From Bacteroidota bacterium (lineage in GTDB: Bacteria; Bacteroidota; Bacteroidia; Flavobacteriales_F; PHOS-HE28): a stretch of DNA of 33,739 nucleotides. The translations under genes and the position numbers were made by a program. Below are positions 15,854 through 24,697 of this stretch, piece after piece; positions within the stretch are counted from its first letter, which is position 1; every line of letters starts with the position of its first letter. The notes under the pieces were generated by a model. That model was not told the origin of the DNA and searched no databases. It saw only the letters and a program-made list of their open reading frames with translations. The DNA is taken from positions 1-33,739 of the forward strand of contig JAKQEI010000165.1 of NCBI GenBank assembly GCA_029573495.1, written 5' to 3'.

Positions 15854-17008
15854 ATGAGCCTGACGCCTGCCTGCTTTGAAGATGTGGTCGGAATAAGCCG
15901 TACCACGGACGACTGCTACGGAACGCCACCGAGCGGATACGACACGAGCGCGTCCGGCCTGTACTTGGACGAGGCTCCGGGCATGAACCTGGAGCGCATC
16001 TTCAGCCTCAGTCAGGACAACGACCAGAGGTGGGCCTTCGCAGCCCTTGCGCTGGAAGAGGGGCAGAAGCGGTTCCAAGGAGAGGTGTTGAAGCACCTGA
16101 TCGCCAAGACCAAGCCCAAGCGCCCCAACTCACGCAGCACGGTAGCCGGTGACAAGGCGAGCCAGGCCGTGAACCTGCGCAAGACCTATCACGGGGCGGA
16201 CATGACCCTTGCACCGCATCGGGGCGGGACCATGACCATCCACCGGATAGGGACTTACATGAAGTTCAACGGGTCGGTGACGGTAGATGTGTACACGGAT
16301 GATAGCGACGACCCGATCGAGACCTACGTGCTGACGGCTGATATGAACAAGCGGGCATGGACAGAGATCGATCCGCTGCAGGTGGACATGGCGACGGTGA
16401 CGGGAACGCCCAAGCGGGTGTACTTCCTGTTCCAGCCCACCGAGGGGCAGCAGGCCATGGATAGCAAGGTGGCGTCATGCGGATGCTCCGGGAAGCCCAA
16501 GTGGAACCCGCACAACCCGTATTACACCAATGGAACACCGATCGACGGACAGCCGTGGACGGCGTGGATGATGGTGGGCGGTATTTCGGGAGACGACCTG
16601 AGTGACCGGGAGGATTGGTCGCACACGAACGAGACGAACGGGCTGATGTTCGACGTGTCCTTCGCGTGTGATAGCCGGACCTCCATTTGCTACGGGACGC
16701 CGGACTACAATGGCGACCCCTTGCAGGCCACCTACGCGCACGGGGTGCGGTTCGCCGCCGCCTTGTATGTGGTGGAACAGATCACGGGGTCAACGCGGGT
16801 GATCCGTGAGAACATCGCAGGAGGTGACGCCATGGAACTGCTCCGGGTGAGCTACCAGAAGGAGATCAACGAACGGGCTGAATACCTCGGGGAAGAGCTT
16901 TCCGAGGACCCGCAGGAGGGCATTCCATACAGCGGTGTGGGTACCTATTCAGACTGCTTCGCCTGCCGTGACCAACACGGGTTGAAGGTTCAAAGGATTC
17001 CACGATGA
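15854..17008 (+). CDS. Structural protein of unknown role
   Basis: 384 residues. No family recognised. The middle looks beta-rich (GGTMTIHRIGTYMKFNG and following); several Cys are clustered, as in CGCSGKPK (about 212-219) and DCFACRDQHG near the C-terminus. The gene lies between the capsid and a tail completion candidate, in a place usually taken by head-tail connector proteins. The later section has a helical stretch, ALYVVEQITGSTRVIRENI. A connector or a capsid-associated protein is inferred from position only. ATGA overlap to the next gene. Confidence 0.55.
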   Translation: MSLTPACFEDVVGISRTTDDCYGTPPSGYDTSASGLYLDEAPGMNLERIFSLSQDNDQRWAFAALALEEGQKRFQGEVLKHLIAKTKPKRPNSRSTVAGDKASQAVNLRKTYHGADMTLAPHRGGTMTIHRIGTYMKFNGSVTVDVYTDDSDDPIETYVLTADMNKRAWTEIDPLQVDMATVTGTPKRVYFLFQPTEGQQAMDSKVASCGCSGKPKWNPHNPYYTNGTPIDGQPWTAWMMVGGISGDDLSDREDWSHTNETNGLMFDVSFACDSRTSICYGTPDYNGDPLQATYAHGVRFAAALYVVEQITGSTRVIRENIAGGDAMELLRVSYQKEINERAEYLGEELSEDPQEGIPYSGVGTYSDCFACRDQHGLKVQRIPR

Positions 17009-17475
17009 ACCTGGACGAGATCATAGAGGCGTTCGACCGGATGCTCGCGGCTGCGGATGGGCTGATCCTGAAGAACACGGAGCGGGCGGCACTCGACGCC
17101 CTTGCCCTTGTGGACGTTAGGATTACCGAACGCGGCGTGAACGCTACGGGGGGCGCCTTTGAGGACTACACGCCAAGCTACAAAAAGAAGAAACAGGCGG
17201 TGGGTAGGTATCGCGGGCATGTGGACTTCACGCTGTCTGGTCAGATGCTAGCCTCTACCACAACTGGATTCGAGCGCATCGGACCTACGGAAAAGAGCGT
17301 CCGGGCGGGTCGTGCGAAGGTGTCCTTCGACGGACGCGATGAGGTCACGCGCAAGAAGCTGAAGGGGAACGAGGCGAAGCGTCCGGGGTTCTTGCAGCCC
17401 TCGCGTGAGGAGGTGGAGATGGTGCAACGGGCGGCAAACGTGAACATGGAGCGCGACCTCGCGGCATTGGTATGA
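17005..17475 (+). CDS. Tail completion/neck-like protein
   Basis: 156 residues, ATGA overlaps on both sides. After an N-terminal helix, the segment DVRITERGVNATGGAFEDYT, then SYKKKKQAVG and HVDFTLSGQML resembles the HK97 gp10 / Mu gpG virion morphogenesis type, where a conserved G.NA-G..F..Y..-Y...K pattern is followed by L-SG.M. The C-terminal RKKLKGNEAKRPGFLQPSRE also fits. Such proteins sit in the neck or head-tail joining layer. The position after the head genes agrees. Confidence 0.65.
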   Translation: MNLDEIIEAFDRMLAAADGLILKNTERAALDALALVDVRITERGVNATGGAFEDYTPSYKKKKQAVGRYRGHVDFTLSGQMLASTTTGFERIGPTEKSVRAGRAKVSFDGRDEVTRKKLKGNEAKRPGFLQPSREEVEMVQRAANVNMERDLAALV

Positions 17476-18563
17476 ACGCAACGATCGCCAACCTGATCAT
17501 CACGCGCCTTGTGGATGCTGGCATTCCTTGGCTGGATAAGTACGCCGGGCTGGTGCGCCCCATCGCCTTCCTGCGGGATAAGAAGACGCACGTATGGCCC
17601 ATCGCCTGCAACGTGGTGGACCCTCAGGCGTGTACGGACGAGACGCTGAAGGAGCTGCTTCCGCTGGAGAAATACACCAGCATCGTCTTCGTTGAGGGCG
17701 ACACCTATCCGACAAGGGTGAAGAACCCGGCGATGGGGGTGCTCTTTGAGGCGAACCTCAGGCTTGTTGTGTGGATCAACTGCTCCAAGGTGGGCGGTGC
17801 CTGCGGATGTGGGGACCAAGCCGCGCAGGATGTGATAGCGGCGGTGGAGAAGCAGCGGACCTACAGCGCTGACCCCGTGCTGAACATCAAGCACGTAGTG
17901 ATGGGAGGTGCCACGCGCGGGCGTGACGTGTTCGGCAAGTACACCTTGGACGAATCGCGCTCCCAATACCTGCACTACCCATTCGACTACTTCGCCTTGG
18001 ACATCAAGACGGAGTTCAGGGTGGTGCCGGGGTGTGAGGACCAACTGGACGGATCGGATGTGTCGTGCTGGGCGCCTCCGAGTATCCCGCTCAGGCGGTA
18101 TCCGGATCAGTTCACCTGCGAGGAACTGATTGGGGAGAGGGGGTTGACGGAGACGCAGATAGCGTGTCTGGATTGTGTGGACGGTGGAGACTGCGACCCA
18201 CTCGGATACGACCTGCACAATTCAGAGGACACGGTCTTACTTTCCGGGGTGGTCACGGGCCCGTGTGGTCAGACATTGGAGTTGACAGCGCCGGATGCAA
18301 CCTACGACCTGAAGGACGAAGAGGGGCAGACCCTTTCCAGTGGTTCGATACCGTCGCAAGTTAATGCTGTGATCACTGCCCCGAACGGGACGGTATTGCG
18401 GGACGGATCACCATATGGGGAAGTTCTTTCTGGTGGTTCGATTGACGTTGAAAGTGCGACGTGTCCATTGACCATCAATATCACAGTGAACGGAGTGGAG
18501 CAAGATCCGATAACGGATGTTGACCCTTGCGTCGAAAACACCATCAACATAACGATCGAATAA
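17472..18563 (+). CDS. Tail terminator/neck-like protein with extra C-terminal domain
   Basis: 363 residues, ATGA overlap with the preceding gene. Residues 1-205 look like a single alpha/beta domain, the type found in neck or tail terminator proteins. A hinge rich in Cys and Asp (about 225-245) leads to a beta-rich C-terminal domain (about 250-363) with TYDLKDEEGQTLSSGSIPSQ and a later SGGSIDVESATCPLTINITV, resembling appended immunoglobulin-like or decoration domains of phage virions. The DNA becomes AT-richer from about 18420 on, which suggests that the C-terminal part was exchanged together with the fibre genes downstream. Confidence 0.55.
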   Translation: MNATIANLIITRLVDAGIPWLDKYAGLVRPIAFLRDKKTHVWPIACNVVDPQACTDETLKELLPLEKYTSIVFVEGDTYPTRVKNPAMGVLFEANLRLVVWINCSKVGGACGCGDQAAQDVIAAVEKQRTYSADPVLNIKHVVMGGATRGRDVFGKYTLDESRSQYLHYPFDYFALDIKTEFRVVPGCEDQLDGSDVSCWAPPSIPLRRYPDQFTCEELIGERGLTETQIACLDCVDGGDCDPLGYDLHNSEDTVLLSGVVTGPCGQTLELTAPDATYDLKDEEGQTLSSGSIPSQVNAVITAPNGTVLRDGSPYGEVLSGGSIDVESATCPLTINITVNGVEQDPITDVDPCVENTINITIE

Positions 18564-19447
18564 TGTCTGTATTCAACTTGAACATTACAGTACCTGAATT
18601 CGCCGGCGACACCGGCACCGGAGGTGATGAAGGGATGGTGCCCGCCCCTGCCGCTGGGGATGCGGCTGCGAATAAGTTCCTGCATGCTGATGGAACGTGG
18701 AAAGAAGTTCCTATCGAAGTAGCACTGCGCACCGGCTCCACGATTGCCTTCGATGCACCCGCCATATACAACAGTCCAACAACACCAAGCAGCGGAACCG
18801 TAACACTGGACCTATCCGGTGCGGTTGCAGGAACCGAAGTGGTCGCCTGCTTCAATCATGCCGCGCAACCAACATGGCCATCCGGGGTTTCAGCAGTCGG
18901 ATCGTGGAACAACAGCGCGTTGAATGTGGTACGGTTCACCTACCGTGATGCCAGCAACATCACAGCCACCATCATAAGTAACGCGGCCACCACGCCGAGC
19001 ACGAACCGATGGACACGGATAGATAAGACCACCACTGAAAGCCGCACGACGAATACTGTGTTAACAGCGGATACCGACTTTGCAGTGCCTATGGCCGCCA
19101 ACAAGAAGTATCACATACGCGGTGTGTTGTATGGAGGACAAGCAGGCTCTGGTTCCGGACTGAAGGTTGGCTTCACGGGACCCGCTTCTCCCACCCTGGT
19201 ACGCGCCATGCGGATCCACACATCTACCGGAACTGCTCCGGCAAATGCCCCTGCTATCGGGTATGATACCACGGGGCTGAACTTCACCGCAGGTGCTGGG
19301 GCACTGCATATTTCCCTTGTTGACTACTATGTTGAGAACGGGGCTAACGCTGGAGACTTTCAGATCACGTGGGCGCAGGTTGCAAGCTCTGGCACAGCAT
19401 CTAATATGGGGCGTGGTTCTTACCTCGAATACATCGAGCTGCCATGA
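18563..19447 (+). CDS. Tail or head fibre protein (receptor-binding candidate)
   Basis: 294 residues from ATG 18563, one-base overlap with the previous stop (TAATG). Residues 24-46 hold the motif typical of phage fibre proteins, GMVPAPAAGDAAANKFLHAD followed by GTW, after which comes a beta-rich region of Thr, Ser, Ala and Asn without charge clusters. The C-terminus (about 150-294) is a Gly/Ala-rich beta domain likely used for binding. Such proteins trimerise and contact the host surface. The gene is coupled to a carbohydrate esterase, which supports an adsorption role. Confidence 0.68.
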   Translation: MSVFNLNITVPEFAGDTGTGGDEGMVPAPAAGDAAANKFLHADGTWKEVPIEVALRTGSTIAFDAPAIYNSPTTPSSGTVTLDLSGAVAGTEVVACFNHAAQPTWPSGVSAVGSWNNSALNVVRFTYRDASNITATIISNAATTPSTNRWTRIDKTTTESRTTNTVLTADTDFAVPMAANKKYHIRGVLYGGQAGSGSGLKVGFTGPASPTLVRAMRIHTSTGTAPANAPAIGYDTTGLNFTAGAGALHISLVDYYVENGANAGDFQITWAQVASSGTASNMGRGSYLEYIELP

Positions 19448-20385
19448 TCTTCGGAAAAAGAGCACATGCTTCTGACCTAGTGGACGCTCACTTTATTATC
19501 CTGCTAGGGCAGTCGAATGCAGATGGTAGGAGAGAACCAACGCGTCTGCAAAACACCCAATTCAATTACAAGGGTATAGGCGCTGGTTACCCCACCGTTC
19601 GTAGTGGGCAGGACCAGTATGTAGCCAACCCATCCAACGTTTACATCTACCGGAAGGCCGGCATTTACACCGACAACTTCAGCCCCGACAATGGCGCATG
19701 GCAGGCATACGTAGCAGGTTCAAATAGCAGCTATGATGACAACGCCTTCGGAACAGAGTTGGCATGTGCTACGCGATTAGCGGACACCACGGGAAAGCCA
19801 GTGTATATCATAAAGGTTGCCTTCGGTGGCACGGGATTGTCCGATTCGTGCGACACTTCCACGATACCAGGAAACTGGAACCCCACCATTCGATACATGG
19901 CGGCTGAGTTCTGGATCAAACGAGCATTGCGCGACTTCCGTTCAGCCAATCCCACACTTAGGCCACGCCTGTTGGGGATCAATTGGTGGCAGGGAGAGCA
20001 AGATGCTGTCGATGACATACCCACGGCTACATACGAGGCCCAGTTTGCACTATTACGTGCTTACATGCAGCGGATTATTGAAGGGAATTTCGTGAGCCAA
20101 GACTACATCTGGAACATCACGAAACTGAAGTTCAATGAGAATGCGGCAGAGGTATTGATCAACACCGCTCTCGCCAATATATCCGCTGCACATTCCGACA
20201 CATTCCTTGTTGATTCGACCCCATATCCGCAAGGTGACGCACTCACACTAGGTGAGGCTTCGCCATTAGCAACGGGCAACCCAAATGCGGATGGAGGCAC
20301 GGACAACGCGCACTCCTCTTACATCGGACTGCTTGGTGTTGGTGAGTACATGGCCGATAACATGATCGCACACCACGGACTATGA
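19444..20385 (+). CDS. SGNH carbohydrate esterase, SASA (sialate O-acetylesterase-like) family
   Basis: 313 residues, ATGA overlaps at both ends. Catalytic signatures in order: LLGQSNADG (20-28) with nucleophile S24, AFGGTG (126-131) with the oxyanion glycine, GINWWQGEQDA (178-188), the family's WxQGExD block, and TDNAHSSYIG (286-295) where D287 and H290 complete the DxxH dyad. There is no signal peptide, so export would be as part of the virion. The family removes acetyl groups from sugars; directly after the fibre gene it probably deacetylates host capsule or lipopolysaccharide during adsorption. Local GC is about 45-52 percent in three hand-counted lines, lower than the genome. Confidence 0.85.
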   Translation: MIFGKRAHASDLVDAHFIILLGQSNADGRREPTRLQNTQFNYKGIGAGYPTVRSGQDQYVANPSNVYIYRKAGIYTDNFSPDNGAWQAYVAGSNSSYDDNAFGTELACATRLADTTGKPVYIIKVAFGGTGLSDSCDTSTIPGNWNPTIRYMAAEFWIKRALRDFRSANPTLRPRLLGINWWQGEQDAVDDIPTATYEAQFALLRAYMQRIIEGNFVSQDYIWNITKLKFNENAAEVLINTALANISAAHSDTFLVDSTPYPQGDALTLGEASPLATGNPNADGGTDNAHSSYIGLLGVGEYMADNMIAHHGL

Positions 20386-20693
20386 CCTACTACCTAGCAA
20401 TATCAACAGAGGCCGCTACGATAGCCGTTGTGTTCGCTTCGGTTCGCCCGGACGTATTCGAGTATTGGTACGACCTACTGCTATGGATGGAGGCAAAGGG
20501 AGGATTCTGGAAATGGATCTCCAAACCCATTGGATTGTGCCATATGTGCGTGGCCGGTCAAATAGGGTTCTGGTGGTCATTCTACGCCTCTGGATGGCAC
20601 CTGTCCGCCATGCCACACGTCCTCTTCAGCGCATCAGCGGCTATCCTGATCGCCGCGCTGCTCAACAAATTCCACGAATGGACCAAGAAGTAA
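20382..20693 (+). CDS. Small membrane protein with CxxC motif
   Basis: 103 residues, ATGA overlap with the esterase gene. Hydrophobic segments lie at about 5-20 and 77-94, with an aromatic Trp-rich centre, including WKWISKPIGLCHMCVAGQIG (43-62), where C53 and C56 form CxxC. The CHMC-AGQ-GFWW layout resembles the DUF1360 type of phage membrane proteins, where a CxxCxGxW pattern is conserved. Its role is unknown. The next gene begins 16 bases before its stop. Confidence 0.6.
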   Translation: MTYYLAISTEAATIAVVFASVRPDVFEYWYDLLLWMEAKGGFWKWISKPIGLCHMCVAGQIGFWWSFYASGWHLSAMPHVLFSASAAILIAALLNKFHEWTKK

Positions 20694-21187
20694 AGGAGGT
20701 CACCACCCCGCCGGATAACGCCACGCAGTTCACCGCCAATGGCAAGGTGTACCGCAAGGCGCTGACCCTGTCCTTCAACCGATACGGATGGATGGAGCAG
20801 CTACGCGCCGAGATGGGCGATGGGCGGGACCCGGTGGTGCAGTTCAAGTCCTTGAAGACGGCATACGAGCTACTGAACAAGCAGCAGTTCGCAGACAGCG
20901 CCGTGACCATTCATACGGCCATGACCAACATGGCGCGGATCGCTGACCGGGACCCGCATCCGGCCTTCAAGATGGCGATGCTCTTCTGGAACTATGAGGG
21001 GGAGGACACGCGAAGGATGACGCCAGAGCTGATGGCTGAGAAGTTGAACGACATGGACGAAGGCGGAATAGACCACGCCTTCCTTTTTCGTCAGGCGGTC
21101 AGCAATGCTCCCGGATTGCTCGCCGCTTACAGGGCCTCCATAGAGGCATTTTCGGGACAGGAGAAGACGGCGGACGTGAACGCATAG
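20678..21187 (+). CDS. Tail assembly chaperone (G-like)
   Basis: 169 residues from ATG 20678, which overlaps the preceding stop by 16 bases; earlier in-frame starts lie inside the membrane gene. Mostly helical: KVYRKALTLSFNRYGWMEQL, SLKTAYELLNKQQFADSAV, then HPAFKMAMLFWN and a C-terminal AAYRASIEAFSGQE. Its place directly before the tape measure gene matches lambda gpG, which coats the tape measure during tail assembly. A second open frame starts within its end and continues to the tape measure start, matching the G/GT arrangement. Confidence 0.72.
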   Translation: MDQEVKEVTTPPDNATQFTANGKVYRKALTLSFNRYGWMEQLRAEMGDGRDPVVQFKSLKTAYELLNKQQFADSAVTIHTAMTNMARIADRDPHPAFKMAMLFWNYEGEDTRRMTPELMAEKLNDMDEGGIDHAFLFRQAVSNAPGLLAAYRASIEAFSGQEKTADVNA

Positions 21188-21387
21188 ACCAGGAGATAGA
21201 GCGACTGAAGAGGAATCACGACGAACTACTATGGGCACTGAGCGACGGAAGCAAAACGGACATGGAGGCGTGGGATCATTCCGACGTCTTCGAGGTATTC
21301 CGTGGGCTACGTATCCACAAGGAGCGGATCCGCAAACTGCTAAACAAGAAGGGCCATGCCGCTGATAACGTTCGACGGGATAGGTGA
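21151..21387 (+). CDS. T-like extension of the tail chaperone, reached by -1 frameshift
   Basis: In the -1 frame relative to the 20678 gene, an open stretch of 78 residues runs from about 21151 to TGA 21385-21387. It is helical and charged (RERIDQEIERLKRNHDELLW, then DVFEVFRGLRIHKERIRKLL), and has no ATG before about 21260. It overlaps the tape measure start by 32 bases. This matches the GT product of lambda-like tail operons. No canonical slippery heptamer is visible: the best sites are A-TTT-TCG at 21148-21154 and a T5 run at 21084-21088. The start given is the first codon after the probable slip. Confidence 0.6.
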   Translation, partial: FGTGEDGGRERIDQEIERLKRNHDELLWALSDGSKTDMEAWDHSDVFEVFRGLRIHKERIRKLLNKKGHAADNVRRDR

Positions 21388-24300
21388 GAACCTGGTGGAC
21401 GGCCTTCGCGAGGGTCGGGACGCCCTTGTGCAGTTGCGTGAGGAGACGACCAAGGAGAACGAGGCACTGAAAAAGCTGGGTAATGAGGGAGCACAGAGCA
21501 GCCAACGGCTCGCAGGAACCATCGAGGCCACGGCCAAGGCCCTGCAAAAAGTGCGGCAAGAAGCGACGGGTTCGCCAGTTGCAGCAAGCGCGAAAGCAGC
21601 GACCGACGCCACCGAAGACCTGAACGACGAGATCCTGCAGACGGCCGAGGGATTGGCGGCGGCGACATTCGCGGCGGATGCCTTGACCAAGGAGCAGAGC
21701 GCCATCCGTGCAGAGGCCCTGAAGGTCGCAAAGGCGGTGAAGGAGGGCAAGATCACGCAGGAGCAGGGCTTGGAGATCGCCCGCAAGCTGTCAAAGGAGT
21801 ATGCGGCGAATGCCTTGGAGATGGCCGCTATCAAGGAGGCGGCGCTGACGGTGAACGCTGAACTGGATAAGACGGACGGCCCTACCAAATCCCTGCGGAC
21901 CCAACTGCGGGAGGCGCGGGAGGAATTGGACGCCATGGTCGAGGCGAGCGATGGGAACCTGACGCCTGAACTGATCGCGGCAGCAAAGCGGGCCGGTGAA
22001 CTTCAGGACCGTTTCGGTGACCTCAATGCCACGATCGAGGCGTTCAACCCGGACACCAAGTTCAAGGCGGTGCTCGGGGTGCTGGGGAACGTGGCGGGTG
22101 GAGCGCAGGCGGCAAGTGCTGCATTCGGATTACTCGGGACGGAGAGCGATGAACTGAACGAGGCGCTGGTGAAGGTCCAGCAGACAACAGCCTTCTTCCA
22201 AGGTTTCCAGGCCCTCGTGGGTGGGCTTGCGGACAACTGGAAGAACCTCCGGACGGTTATAGCGGCGTCCACGCTGGCGACCAACGCGGACACGGCTGCG
22301 AAGGCAGCGAACACGGCAGGCACGGCGGCGATGGGCACGGCGAACACGGCGGCCGCTGGCGCCACGGGTGTGCTCACGGGCGCCCTGAACGGGCTGAAGG
22401 CGGCGCTCCTGAGCAACCCGATCACGGCTATCGCGGTTGCGGTGCTGGCGGTGGGTGCTGCCTTCCTGAAGGCCACCAGCGACACGCGGGACTATAACGC
22501 GGAGCTGGATGAGACGATCGACGGCTTGGAGCGCCTGACGTCCATCCGTACCGAGCAGATCCAGGCGAAGCTCCGGCTGGAGAACATCGCCGCAGAGCGT
22601 AGGGCACTAGAGGCAGGAGAGACGGACGCTGCGAAACGCCGTAGGACCGAGGAGGAATACTTGGCGAAGCGGGCGGCGTTGGTAGCGCAGCAGTTTGAGT
22701 TCGAGGCCAACATGCTCAACCTGATCAACGAACTGGAATCGCTACGGGGTAAGAACACGGACAGCGCGATCGAGGCGCGTCAGCGGGCTATCCAGAAGCT
22801 CGAAGAGTACACCCGCGCCTTTGAGCAGACCGGTCAGGAGATCAAGGAGCTGGAAGAGCAGAACAAGAACGACATCATTCGCTCTACCAACGAGACCGTG
22901 ACCGCCCGCAGGGAGGCAGCACGTCGCCGTATCGAGATCCAGCAGCGCATGGCCGATGAGATCCTGCGCATCGAGCAGGACCTGGCTAAGAAGGTGGAGC
23001 AGGCGAACCTTCAGGGGGCAGACCCTGGCCGTCGCTTGGAACTTCAACGGGAGGCTGGTCTGGCAGAGGTCCGCGAGATCCAGAACACCCTTCAGCAGAA
23101 GATCGCCCTTGCCGAAGTAGAGCGCCGCACGAACGCGGCCACGTATGAGCAACTGACCGAGGCCCAAAAGGAGGCGCGGGCACAGGCGCTCATTGATTCG
23201 GGCGAGATCAGCCTGACCGTTCAGCAGCAGGAGCAGATCGCGGCCTTGGAGATCGCCGTATGGGAACAGTACTGGAAGGACCGGGTTGAGTTGGATACCG
23301 AGAGCCGCAGGACACTGCTTGAACTTCAGGCGGACGGCATCGAAAAGGAGCGGGCAGCGTTCGACCTTGAACTTGATGAGCGGGTCAAGAAGCTCGAACA
23401 AGCCGGGGCTACGTCCATCGAGATCGAGAAGTTCGTGCAGGCGCAGCGCGATCAGTTCCGGGTAGGTCAGGTCCAGAAGGCGATCGACCTTGAAGAGCAG
23501 ACCGCCCTTGCGAAGCTGGACGCCCAACAACGGGGGGCGGAGAGTGAGTTCGCGTTCCAGCAGCGCATCGAACTGGAGCGGCTGTCCATTCAGGAGACGG
23601 CGGCGAAGCAACGCCTTGACGCCATCAAGGAGGATACCTCGGACGAGGCTAACCTTATCCGTGCGCAGCTCGAAGGGGTCCTGTCCGACATCGACCGAAA
23701 GCGCGAGGAACTGGCGGGGCAGCGACCGGACTTCAACCTGTTCAAGTTGCTCGGCGTGGAGGTCACGGAAGAGCAAAAGGCCCAGCTACTCGAAAGTCTG
23801 CGTGTGATCGGGTCCGCCGTGTTCGACGCCGTTCAACAGAACATCGCCCTTCAGCAGCAGCAGGTCCAGTCACAGATAGACGCTACTGACCAGATCATCG
23901 AGGACCAGCAGCGGCGCCGCGATGAACTTCAGGCACAACTAGAACAGGAACTAGCCGACAAGGAGGCCGGATATGCCAACGATTCGGACGCCATCCGCGC
24001 CCAGATCGAGCAGACCACGGTAGCCGAGCAGCAGGCGCAGGAGGAAAAGCGCAGGCTGATCCAGGAGCAGAAACGCCTCGCCAAACAACAGGTGTTGATC
24101 GACGCATCCACGCAGGCGTCCGCCATCGCAGCATCTATCGCCAACCTTGTGAAGTCATGGAGCACGATCCCGTTCGGTATCGGCTTGGTGAGCGCCTTTG
24201 CACAGGCGGCGTTGATCGTCTCCACGTTCTCGTCCATCAAGTCGCGGATCAAGAGCGCCACGGCGGACGTGCCTCAGTTCTACAAAGGGACGACCTACGT

Positions 24301-24697
24301 GGACAAGGAGGGCGCCTATCCGCGCACCCGTGACAGCGTACCGGCGATGCTGGACTACGGGGAGGCTGTGGTGCCGCGCAAGCACAATAAGCGGTGGAAG
24401 GGCCTTGTGGAGGGCATCGTGGAGGGTGACTTTGCGCGGGTGCAGCACGAGGCGCTGAAGGAATTGCTCGGGACGAATATCCGCTTGGAGCCGGAGGAGG
24501 TGGTGAAGGTCGTGAGGCTAAAAGAGCGAGAACAGACCTTCATCCGGGACACCAGCACGGACAACACCGACGCTCTGCGTAAGGAGGTCCGCGCCTTGCG
24601 GGAAGAGCTACGCGAGTTCCGGGAGCAGGAGCGGGACCGTCCACAGGAGCGCGACGGGGTGATCAAGACACCATCACGAACGGTCAGGAAGCGATGA
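21356..24697 (+). CDS. Tape measure protein
   Basis: 1113 residues, by far the longest gene. Long Glu/Gln/Arg-rich coiled coils cover about 1-200 and 480-910, for example ARRRIEIQQRMADEILRIEQ. A hydrophobic Ala-rich region at about 295-375 includes NPITAIAVAVLAVGAAFLKA, as in other tape measures that enter the host membrane. A second hydrophobic stretch with SFAQAALIVSTF-like sequence is near 955-965. The protein sets tail length and helps DNA entry; at about 0.15 nm per residue, it would suggest a tail near 165 nm. It overlaps the frameshifted chaperone end and the next start (ATGA). Confidence 0.92.
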   Translation: MPLITFDGIGENLVDGLREGRDALVQLREETTKENEALKKLGNEGAQSSQRLAGTIEATAKALQKVRQEATGSPVAASAKAATDATEDLNDEILQTAEGLAAATFAADALTKEQSAIRAEALKVAKAVKEGKITQEQGLEIARKLSKEYAANALEMAAIKEAALTVNAELDKTDGPTKSLRTQLREAREELDAMVEASDGNLTPELIAAAKRAGELQDRFGDLNATIEAFNPDTKFKAVLGVLGNVAGGAQAASAAFGLLGTESDELNEALVKVQQTTAFFQGFQALVGGLADNWKNLRTVIAASTLATNADTAAKAANTAGTAAMGTANTAAAGATGVLTGALNGLKAALLSNPITAIAVAVLAVGAAFLKATSDTRDYNAELDETIDGLERLTSIRTEQIQAKLRLENIAAERRALEAGETDAAKRRRTEEEYLAKRAALVAQQFEFEANMLNLINELESLRGKNTDSAIEARQRAIQKLEEYTRAFEQTGQEIKELEEQNKNDIIRSTNETVTARREAARRRIEIQQRMADEILRIEQDLAKKVEQANLQGADPGRRLELQREAGLAEVREIQNTLQQKIALAEVERRTNAATYEQLTEAQKEARAQALIDSGEISLTVQQQEQIAALEIAVWEQYWKDRVELDTESRRTLLELQADGIEKERAAFDLELDERVKKLEQAGATSIEIEKFVQAQRDQFRVGQVQKAIDLEEQTALAKLDAQQRGAESEFAFQQRIELERLSIQETAAKQRLDAIKEDTSDEANLIRAQLEGVLSDIDRKREELAGQRPDFNLFKLLGVEVTEEQKAQLLESLRVIGSAVFDAVQQNIALQQQQVQSQIDATDQIIEDQQRRRDELQAQLEQELADKEAGYANDSDAIRAQIEQTTVAEQQAQEEKRRLIQEQKRLAKQQVLIDASTQASAIAASIANLVKSWSTIPFGIGLVSAFAQAALIVSTFSSIKSRIKSATADVPQFYKGTTYVDKEGAYPRTRDSVPAMLDYGEAVVPRKHNKRWKGLVEGIVEGDFARVQHEALKELLGTNIRLEPEEVVKVVRLKEREQTFIRDTSTDNTDALRKEVRALREELREFREQERDRPQERDGVIKTPSRTVRKR

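Noticed and set aside
14733-15929. 398-residue minus-strand open frame opposite the capsid gene
   Set aside because: It is Arg/His/Val rich and lies fully opposite the capsid gene, with no start context; it is the antisense shadow of a GC-rich coding gene.
22742-23776. 344-residue minus-strand open frame opposite the tape measure gene
   Set aside because: Leu/Arg/Asp-rich composition mirrors the Glu/Gln/Lys codons of the coiled coil; no promoter or partner gene.
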